This document shows, piece after piece, positions 1-5,094 of a DNA stretch of 5,094 bases. The translations under genes and the position numbers were made by a program. Positions within the stretch are counted from its first letter, which is position 1. Each line of letters begins with the position of its first letter. The DNA is from Firmicutes bacterium CAG:475. Its GTDB lineage: Bacteria > Bacillota > Clostridia > Christensenellales > CAG-917. A model generated the notes under the pieces. That model did not search any database. It saw only the letters and a list, made by a program, of their open reading frames with translations, and was not told the origin of the DNA. The stretch covers positions 1 through 5,094 of the forward strand of contig FR895494.1 of NCBI GenBank assembly GCA_000434435.1. Reading direction: 5' to 3'.

Positions 1-967
1 TGTATTTGTCGTCGAGAGTGCTGTTTACCCACACATACAAACCGCCGTTTGCTTTGAGGGTTGATATATTATCCGTAGCCGCCAACTTGACGTAGTCGCC
101 TTGGAATTTCTTGTATGCAATGCTCTTGATGACATCTTCGGTGGGTGCAACTCCGCCGTGCAAGCTCTTGTAAAGCTCCTCGTACACGTCGTACGGGAGA
201 TAAATCTTGCCCGCTTCGAGGAAGAGTCTTCCGCTGAGCGTGAGCGAGATGTAGTAGAGGTTGTCGGTGTCAACGTACTCTTTGTATTGATAATCGGAGT
301 ACTTAGCGTCGCTGAAATCGGGTTGTTTGACAGAGCTTTCTTGTTGAACCTTGACGAAGTATTGATCATCGTCTTTGATGTCGTCGTGCGCAAGAAGCAC
401 TTTCTTTTCGGTGTTGTAGGTGTACTTCTTGTAAATGAACGTTCTTTGGATGCGCACGTATGCGGTGCCCGTCCACACGTAGTACTCTGCATTGCCCTTT
501 TCCATCTCGCCGATGTAGTCGGGAAGTTCTGCTGCGCTTGCCGCCGCCTTTTGATACTTGCCTGCCGCGTCTTTGACGAACAAAGTGTCCTCGTCGATTG
601 GGACGTATTTCGATTTATACTCGTAATAACGCGGAGAAGCTGCGTATTTTGCGGTGTCGAACGTGCCTGCGGTGTAATAATCGAACACCCAGTTGTCGAT
701 GCCGTCTGTCACTTTGTCAACGCTGGTGTAGATGTCTTCGTTCGTATTGACATAGCGTGCGCCTGCCGCGATGTTGGAAATGTCGTGATTTCTCATTGCA
801 TCTTCGCCCGTGACGTAATTGAACTTGGTCACGCCGACCTTGGGTGCGTTGATAGCAAGCGAAACCTTGTGATTCCACAAATAGAGGTTGATAGAGATAA
901 ACTCGTTGCGCGATTTGAGCGGTGTGACAAGCCAGTATGTGAAATTGACCGCTTCGTATTCGCCGCT
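1..967 (-). repeat. Protein repeat unit 4, interrupted and cut off by the window edge
   Basis: This covers residues 1376-1697. A strand FISINLYLWNHKVSLAI (1398-1414) corresponds to RLDVSLMVDIYDL of unit 2. After a long aromatic insert, the hairpin appears as NLYYISLTLSGRLFLEAGKI (1611-1630) continuing into YLP, which aligns with LGGLYLSGGTLYLDL of unit 1. A second strand NGGLYVWVNSTLDDKY (1682-1697) matches NGGLFVDLSYFN of unit 3 and runs off the window, so the linker and PDLG block are not seen. About 50 residues (1633-1681) sit inside the hairpin, echoing the split seen in unit 3. Confidence 0.55.
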
Positions 968-3900
968 TGCGTTCTTGAAGTAGAGTTTGGGCACTCTGAT
1001 CAAGTAATCGTTTTTGAGTTCTTCAACCTTTTCGCAGTTGTTGATTTGAGTTTGAGTTGCGTCCGCATAGAGAACGTATGCGCCGCCGTTTTGCAGTTTG
1101 ACGAAAACTTCGACTTTCTTTATGTCGTAATAGCTTGCCGTGCCTGCAACGACTTTCTTGTCGTATGCTTCGCGCTCGACTTGGGACATTTCGGACTTTT
1201 GCACGTATGCGCCGTCCGCATCCTTATAATACACGCCCTTGTTTTGCGCGCCGACGCCGCTGTACTCGGTGATGTCGAACAAGTACTTGGACTTGGTGAG
1301 CGTGTTTTTGAGATCTTTTGCGAGTTTCTTGTATTCCGCAGAAGATTTGTCAAGTCCCGCTACACTGCTCTTGAACTCGTCCACGACCACGTTTGCCTGT
1401 GCATAGGAGTATCTCGTGTTGTCGGTGTAAAGCGTAACGTTGGATTGATTCTTGAATTCGTCCGCGTCGAATTGGATAGCGTTCTCGCCCATCACGAGTG
1501 AGAGAATGCTGTTGATATAGTCTGCTTGCGCAAGAACCTTGACGTACCTTGACGTGATTTGCAAACCGTATGCAAACGTTCTGATATAGCCGAGGATAGA
1601 ATCGTCTTTGACGAGCGGGAAAGAAATCTTGTCTTTCTTGTCTTCTTCGCCGTTTCCGTTGTTATCGTCAGCCGCCGTCATCGCTTCTTGGGAAGTTGCC
1701 GCGAAGATGCTGCTCACGAGCTTGCGGATTTCGTTTGCGTCAATGCGCAAAGACGGGATGTTGAAGTAGCTCAAATCCACGAACAAGCCGCCGTTTTCAC
1801 GCTTGTAGTTACCCTTTTCGTTCTTGTAGCAATAGCTTGAATCGTAGGAGTATCTTGTGCCTGCAAACTCGCTTGCGCTGATGTATTTGTACGTGCCGTC
1901 CTCTGCAAGATAGTAGCTGCCGTTCTTGGTTTCGAAATAGTGATCGTATCTCTCGCTCGGATCGACGTAGTGTTCGCTGTAAACGTTGTTTCTCTCCTCG
2001 TCGGTAAGAAGCGTGAACGTGCCGCCGACCATGTAGATGCCGAGCATATCGTGATATTCGCTGTCGTTGCCGCCCTTGGTTTGCAATCTGACAGAGAGAT
2101 TGACGTAGCTTGCAATGTCTGCGATGAGGTTGACAAGTTCGGAAGACTTGATGTTTTCGATGACCTTTTTGAGCAATTCGAGGACGGTAAACAAATCCAT
2201 GTCGCCGTCAAATTGGTCATCGTCGCCTGCGTACTTGACAAGCTCCGTGCGCATGTAGTTGAGCAGTGCCGCAATCTGAATATCCGCATCAACGACGAGT
2301 TGGACGGAACGATTTACGTCGCCGCCATCGTCCGCTTGCGCCTTGATGACGAGAAGTTGCTCGTCGGTGAGGCTGGGCAGGAACGCTTTAAGCACTGCGC
2401 TCAAATCGATGTCGTTTTCTTTGCCGGCCTTGAATTGCGTGGTGATGTCGATGGTTTCGCTGAGCGTAAATCTATCGACGTCGTCCATATTGGTGTACTC
2501 TGCAAGCTCGTCGCCGCTAAGCACGTACGTACGGGAGTTGGTGAATGCGATATCGAGGTTCTTGATCGCAAGGCCGAGCGTAAGCGTCGTGTCGTATTTT
2601 GCGCCGTCCGAAACGAAGGATTTGTTTGCGAGTGCGCCCGAAACGAGCTTGTAGATATATTCTGCGTCGTCGCCCGAAACGATAACTTCTTCTTTCGTCG
2701 TGCCGAGAACTTCGCTGCCGTCGCCTTTGCCGTTGTCAACGACTTTCATCGCATAGGGTTTGTTTGCGGCTTCGTCGAGCATAACTCTGTATTTTGCATA
2801 GCGAGTTACGCCGTCAAGGCTCATGTCGGGAGTGATTGCACGCACATAGCTACCGTTACTTTCTTTGACGTAGTAGCCGTTTTCGTCCGCTCTGAACACG
2901 TAGTACGCTGCGTTCGTATCTTTGAGCTTGCCGACAAGAGCTTCTTTGTCTTGTTCGGATGCCGTATAGACGGAATCTTTGTTGTATCTGTCGCCGTCGA
3001 GTCCGAGAGCCACGTCAACGGAGAGGTTGATGCTGTCGGACGTGTTGAGTTCGACTTGCACGCCGCCGTTGATTTCCTGATAGAACAAGTCTTTGATATC
3101 GAATCCGAGCAAATCTTCGGGGATGTATTCGAGGATCGTGTCGAAGAGTTGGTCTCCGAGCTTCAAGGTGAACAAGTCTTTGTTGATGAGCATTGAAAGC
3201 GCAAGTTCCTTGTCGCTGAGATTGATATCGCTCGTTTGTGCGTCGCTTGCGACAAACGCCTCGTCGGTGGACGCCGCTTGTGCGGAAGATCCTGCCGTGA
3301 AGAGAGCTTTTTCGGTGTCGAAGTCGATGATGTAATCTTTGAGAATTTCAGCGATATTAAGTCCGCCGATTGCAACCTTTTGGATGTTGAACGCATCTTC
3401 GAGGTTGAGGTAGATCGTGTTGTTGACGTAATATGCGCCGAGCCACAAACTTTCGTAACCGGTTTCGGTGACGTTGATAAGCTCGATTTTGAGTTCGGAC
3501 TTGGTGAGGTCGTAGATATCCACCATGAGCGACACGTCAAGTCTGAAGTGTGCGGAAGAATAACCCTTCGTCGTAGAGGGCATTTCAACCACGATACCCG
3601 TGAGGTCGCCTATGATAGAACTTAAAATTCTGCCGAAATCGAGCGTGCCTTCGGTGATGCCGAGTTCGAGTTCGACGGAGAAACCGACGGTGATGACGGT
3701 GTCGTAGAACATGTTGGTGGGCACGTCTTGATACGCCGCTTTTTCGTCATCGGTGAGTGCGTCGGTGTATTCGATTTCTCTGTTTGTGCCGTCGCCGTTG
3801 TCAACAAGGCGAGAGTGTTCTTTACCGTCGCGTATGTATGCCGGCAACAATTCGTTGCCTGCTCCGAATCCGATATTGATGCCGCCGAGTTTAAGTCCCA

Positions 3901-5094
3901 TGTTGACGCAACCGATTGCTATGTCGAGACCGAGATAGTATTCGTTGATTGCAGAATAGAGGTTGACGGTGCGATAGTACTTGCCGTTTACGTCTTTGAC
4001 GTAACCGAACTTGCGAGTTTGCACTTCTTCGATCGGACATTCGTTGCCGTTGTAGCGGATGTAAGTGTCGCCTTTGATATACGTATCGGTGACGATTTCG
4101 TTGCCGCTTGCGTCCTTTCTGTACATTCTGTAACTACGCAAGCTGATAGGTGTTTCGCTCGTGGCAATCTTCGCATAGTAGTTTGCGTTGGAGTGCACGT
4201 ACTTGCCTTCCGCTTTGTTGGTGATGTTGTGATATTCGCCAAGAGAAAGCACCGCAAAGGTCTTGCCTTCAGTGAGGTTGCCGTTCTCGAATCTTTGCTT
4301 GTTGCCGTAGGACGTACCATCTTCACTTGCGATAACTTCGTAAACGTCGGTGGTGCTTGCCTCATAGTATTCGCCGTTTGCGACGTAGTAGACGTCGTTT
4401 GCGATACCGTCGAATTTTTCGTTCTCGTAGTAGGTGTATCTGTCGTTCTTATACTCGTTGTCGAACTTCGCTTTTTCTGTTGCGTCCGTCAAGTCGTCGA
4501 TCAACTTGTAGACGGGTTCGCCGAGGTCGATACCGAGCGAAATGTTGAACACGTCAAACACGTCTTCGAGCGAGCCGAGGTCGGGCATGAACGTTGCAAG
4601 CACGAATGCGATCAACGCTCTTGTGATTTGGATTTGGAATTGAGCGTCGCTGTAAGCCAAAAGGAGAACCGCGTCGCGTTCCGCAGAGCGTTGTACATCG
4701 TCGCTTGCGGTTTGTGCGCCGTTCTTTTCTTTGTCGTCTTTCTTGCCGAACTTATCTGCAACTTTCTTTGCAAAGTCAACAAAGTTTTCGATCTTGGAAT
4801 AGTTTTCCGCAGTGGATACGACTTTGGTGAGGTCGAGATAGAGCGTACCGCCGCTCAAATACAGACCGCCAAGCACCTTGTCGTTGCCGTCTTTCGTGCT
4901 TCTTGCCGTGTCGTATTTTGCAAAGTAACCGTCCGGGTTGACTTCGATAAATTCGATTGCGAGTTCTATCTTGCTCAAATCGCTGTTTGCGATAAAGCTG
5001 TCGATTGCGCCTCCCGCGGCGAGTCCTTGCAAATCAAGAGCCGCAAGGTCGATGTTTGCCGACACTTTGAGGCCGATACCCGCGTTGAATGCGG
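1..5094 (-). CDS. Giant repetitive Tyr-rich, Cys-poor protein of unknown function, internal fragment (partial at both ends)
   Basis: Codons run from base 5092 down to base 2, giving 1697 residues without a stop. No start or stop is in the window, so full length is unknown but exceeds 1697 residues. The translation is protein-like throughout: alternating hydrophobic strands (IELAIEFIEV, residues 42-51; LYLSGGTLYLDL, 77-88), amphipathic helices (LFTVLELLKKVIENI, 967-981), and Gly/Asp/Asn turns. I see four diverged copies of a beta-hairpin unit, anchored near residues 74, 551, 1017 and 1619, with Tyr-rich inserts between and inside them. There are four Cys (352, 395, 1088, 1353) and six Trp, the first at 550. 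No catalytic motif, transmembrane helix, LPXTG motif or signal peptide is visible; the last two would lie outside the window. Leu TTA/CTA and Ser TCA codons occur only six times, so codon use is uniform and biased along the whole length. Inference: a secreted or surface-exposed elongated beta protein. The family is not recognised. Confidence is high for the gene and low for any function. Confidence 0.96.
263..838 (-). other. Aromatic insert 5 (largest in the window)
   Basis: Residues 1419-1610 are Tyr-, Asp- and Lys-rich and lie between two strands of unit 4. Motifs include RYYEYKSKYVPI (1488-1499), LFVKDAAGKYQKAA (1504-1517), EYYVWTGTAYVRIQ (1536-1549) and QYFVKVQ (1577-1583). These again fit aromatic pair, V/K, turn, Gly, Tyr. 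Two of the six Trp are here (1468, 1540). The function is unknown. The spacing of the motifs suggests several small hairpins in series. Confidence 0.55.
968..1417 (-). other. Aromatic insert 4
   Basis: Residues 1226-1375 lie between units 3 and 4. They contain a Lys/Ser-rich helical segment (1239-1268), then KGVYYKDADGAYVQ (1285-1298), which is close to the consensus aromatic motif. An acidic helix MSQVEREAYDKKV (1302-1314), a strand KKVEVFVKLQNGGAYVLYAD (1325-1344) and LIRVPKLYFKNASGEYEAV (1364-1382, running into unit 4) follow. The order YYKDxDGxY, E-x-x-x-Y helix, then a strand with NGGxYV may be the full aromatic module. The segment holds one Cys (1353). Confidence 0.5.
1625..1681 (-). 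other. Asn/Asp/Glu/Lys linker in unit 3
   Basis: Residues 1138-1156 form an acidic then basic polar stretch (ADDNNGNGEEDKKDK). Like the linkers in units 1 and 2, it follows the post-hairpin helix and precedes the second hydrophobic block. It is probably disordered. Confidence 0.6.
1793..1993 (-). other. Aromatic insert 3, lodged within the unit 3 hairpin
   Basis: Residues 1034-1100 hold fourteen Tyr by hand count. Motifs include NGSYYLAEDGTYKYI (1057-1071) and SYCYKNEKGNYKRENGG (1086-1102). It separates the two halves of a beta hairpin that is continuous in units 1 and 2, so it appears to be an excursion from a loop. It holds one of the four Cys (1088). No function is recognised. Confidence 0.55.
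2408..2587 (-). other. Beta connector before unit 3
   Basis: Residues 836-895 contain strands LGLAIKNLDIAF (839-850) and ETIDITTQF (879-887) around an acidic helix LSGDELAEYTNMDD (858-871). This repeats the layout of the connector before unit 2: strand, L-T/S-x-x-E-x-x-x-Y helix, strand, and then a helix of the D-L-S-A-V-L-K-A-F-L type. It has no recognised domain. Confidence 0.45.
2588..3001 (-). other. Aromatic insert 2
   Basis: Residues 698-835 follow the last strand of unit 2 and again are Tyr-rich. The clearest tandem of the aromatic motif in the window is here: AAYYVFRADENGYYVKESNG (728-747) continues into SYVRAI (748-753), so two Y-Y/V-x-x-x-x-N-G-x-Y hairpins sit back to back. Further on are TRYAKYRVMLDEA (763-775) and the Asp/Gly turn VVDNGKGDGSEV (784-795). 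The Asp/Gly turn resembles the one at 429-437 in the connector before unit 2. Confidence 0.55.
3002..3649 (-). repeat. Protein repeat unit 2 (most compact full copy)
   Basis: This covers residues 482-697. It begins with a helix DFGRILSSIIGDL (485-497), then a strand RLDVSLMVDIYDL (517-529), a strand ELKIELINV (533-541), a hairpin LGAYYVNNTIYLNLEDAF (551-568), and the helix LNIAEILKDYIIDF (578-591). A Ser/Ala/Asp linker follows (601-622), then LFDTILEYIPEDLLGFDIKD (649-668) and strands VQVELN (678-683) and INLSVDVALG (688-697). The conserved Pro-Glu-Asp-Leu-Leu-Gly block starts about 107 residues after the hairpin, close to the 96 residues seen in unit 1. The unit has no aromatic insert and is the best choice for a profile or structure model. 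Confidence 0.72.
3227..3301 (-). other. Ser/Ala/Asp-rich linker in unit 2
   Basis: Residues 598-622 are small and polar (GSSAQAASTDEAFVASDAQT), with no strand or helix pattern. It occupies the same slot as the Lys/Asp linker of unit 1 and the Asn/Gly/Glu linker of unit 3: after the post-hairpin helix and before the PDLG-type block. It is probably disordered and surface exposed. Confidence 0.55.
3650..3940 (-). other. Beta connector before unit 2
   Basis: Residues 385-481 return to alternating hydrophobic strands: LDIAIGCVNMGLKLGGINIG (388-407) and TVITVGFSVELELG (465-478). Between them sit an Asp/Gly turn LVDNGDGTN (429-437) and an acidic helix LTDDEKAAY (446-454). The order strand, acidic L-T/S-x-x-E-x-x-x-Y helix, strand, then a D-x-x-x-I/V-L helix resembles residues 836-895 before unit 3. 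The two connectors may therefore be part of the repeat rather than spacers. Confidence 0.5.
3941..4501 (-). other. Aromatic insert 1: Tyr/Gly hairpin-motif region
   Basis: Residues 198-384 break the beta-rich pattern of unit 1 and are very rich in Tyr, Asn, Asp, Lys and Gly. Short aromatic motifs recur: DVYYVANGEYY (233-243), KYVHSNANYYAKI (297-309), GDTYIRYNG (341-349) and FGYVKDVNGKYYRTV (362-376). Their common form is aromatic pair, Lys/Asp turn, Gly, Tyr, which suggests a string of small beta hairpins. The region holds one of the four cysteines (352). Function is unknown. The motif slightly recalls Tyr/Gly cell-wall-binding repeats, but it lacks the Trp that those usually carry. Confidence 0.55.
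4502..5094 (-). repeat. Protein repeat unit 1 (beginning cut by window edge)
   Basis: This covers residues 1-197. In order it has a strand GLKVSANIDLAAL (7-19), a strand IELAIEFIEV (42-51), a hairpin LGGLYLSGGTLYLDLTKV (74-91), a helix around NFVDFAKKVADKF (103-115), a charged linker (116-133), and a hydrophobic block around FVLATFMPDLGSLEDVFDVF (163-182) that leads into strand ISLGIDLG (184-191). The same order appears in units 2 and 3, which is the main evidence that it is a repeat. Between the second strand and the hairpin sits a short loop of about 20 residues. This unit has no large aromatic insert, so it and unit 2 are the best templates for the core. The copies are diverged at protein level and I see no DNA-level identity. 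Confidence 0.7.
4694..4747 (-). other. Polar low-complexity linker in unit 1
   Basis: Residues 116-133 are dominated by Lys, Asp, Glu, Gln and Asn with almost no hydrophobic residues (GKKDDKEKNGAQTASDD). It lies between the helix that follows the hairpin and the PDLG block, and is probably a disordered loop. Units 2 and 3 carry a linker of different sequence at the equivalent place, so position is conserved and sequence is not. Confidence 0.6.

Larger units (their letters stand above)
1418..2407 (-). repeat. Protein repeat unit 3, interrupted by an aromatic insert
   Basis: This covers residues 896-1225. It starts with helix LSAVLKAFLPSL (897-908), then strand QLVVDADIQIAAL (931-943) and a helical stretch LFTVLELLKKVIENI (967-981). 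The hairpin follows: strand VNLSVRLQTKGG (997-1008) and LGIYMVGGTFTLL (1017-1029). Here the hairpin is broken by about 70 Tyr-rich residues (1034-1100). It resumes with NGGLFVDLSYFNIPSLRI (1100-1117), matching the LNLEDAFNIQKV part of unit 2, and helix ANEIRKLVSSIFAA (1119-1132). A polar linker and the block INSILSLVMGENAIQFDADE (1193-1212) complete the unit. Subtracting the insert, the hairpin-to-block distance is near 115 residues, as in units 1 and 2. Confidence 0.65.

Noticed and set aside
101..1501. Plus-strand ORF of 466 codons
   Set aside because: It is in exact antisense codon register with the giant gene. Its product is a Val/Leu/Phe/Cys/Asp-rich string with no domain pattern, as expected from complementing Asn, Lys, Glu and Ala codons.
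1771..2292. Minus-strand ORFs at 1771-2292, 3163-3588, 25-492, 2401-2739 and 3988-4365
   Set aside because: They overlap the giant gene in other frames and translate to Ser/Thr/Arg-rich low-complexity strings, the usual look of frame-shifted reading.
1940..3196. Plus-strand ORF of 418 codons
   Set aside because: Same antisense register as the giant gene, open only because TTA, CTA and TCA are avoided. The composition is heavy in Val, Phe, Cys and Asp and matches no family I know.
3236..3625. Plus-strand ORFs at 3236-3625 and 1559-1840
   Set aside because: Both are further pieces of the same antisense shadow frame, separated only by the few TCA and TTA codons of the gene.
3782..3808. Asp/Gly turn VDNGDGTN and similar turns as calcium-binding or dockerin-like loops
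   Set aside because: The spacing of Asp residues does not complete an EF-hand or dockerin loop, and the copies (429-437, 785-793) differ at key positions.
263..4501. Aromatic motifs as choline- or glucan-binding repeats
   Set aside because: Those repeats usually carry conserved Trp and a regular period of about 20 residues. Here Trp is nearly absent and spacing is irregular, so only a loose resemblance remains.
4357..4548. Plus-strand 63-codon Arg-rich ORF resembling a basic peptide
   Set aside because: The Arg and Ser runs come from reading gtc/gta/gcc-type triplets out of frame. It overlaps the giant gene completely and has no supporting signal.
4588..4621. Possible transmembrane segment ALIAFVLATF
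   Set aside because: The hydrophobic run is only about 11 residues before MPDLG and is flanked by polar residues. The equivalent in unit 2 (LFDTILEYIPEDLLG) is clearly amphipathic, so a buried helix is more likely.
1..5094. tRNA, rRNA, CRISPR, insertion sequence, promoter or terminator
   Set aside because: The continuous coding frame leaves no non-coding space. I saw no direct DNA repeats of CRISPR type, no inverted terminal repeats and no hairpin followed by a T run.

Overview
The whole window lies inside one giant protein-coding gene on the minus strand. Reading codons from base 5092 down to base 2 gives 1697 consecutive sense codons with no stop. The frame enters at the right edge and leaves at the left edge, so neither the start nor the stop codon is present. 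I translated every line of this frame by hand and found no frameshift. A stop-free run this long has a chance probability of about 10^-35 under uniform base use. The gene is easy to miss because an ORF needs both ends to be called, and the shorter ORFs seen here are shadows of it. There is no intergenic DNA, RNA gene, promoter, terminator, mobile element or CRISPR array in view.

The protein fragment is not one I recognise by name. It is acidic, rich in Asp, Glu, Lys and Asn, very rich in Tyr (about 130 by hand count, near 8%), and nearly free of Cys (four in 1697). This fits a secreted or surface protein, but the N- and C-terminal signals that would prove it lie outside the window. Four diverged copies of a large unit can be aligned by eye. 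Each has an alternating hydrophobic strand of the GLKVSANIDL type, then a beta hairpin of the LGGLYLSGGTLYLDL type and a helix. In the three copies where the rest is visible, a polar linker and a second helical block around PDLG or PEDLLGFD follow. The hairpins recur about 470, 470 and 600 residues apart.

Layout in protein order, which is right to left on the map: unit 1 (4502-5094, its beginning cut off by the window edge), aromatic insert 1 (3941-4501), a beta connector (3650-3940), unit 2 (3002-3649), insert 2 (2588-3001), a second beta connector (2408-2587), unit 3 (1418-2407, split internally by insert 3 at 1793-1993), insert 4 (968-1417), and unit 4 (1-967, split by insert 5 at 263-838 and cut by the window edge). 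The inserts carry many copies of a short aromatic hairpin motif, roughly YY-x-K-D-x-x-G-x-Y-V, and an acidic helix motif, roughly L-T-D-D-E-x-x-x-Y.

The organism is probably a bacterium: a 5 kb uninterrupted frame, GC near 48% in the line I counted, and a repetitive Tyr/Asp/Lys-rich, Cys-poor giant protein. Such proteins are common in uncultured gut Clostridia-like Bacillota, but that placement is a guess. With one gene in view, nothing can be said about an operon or partner genes.
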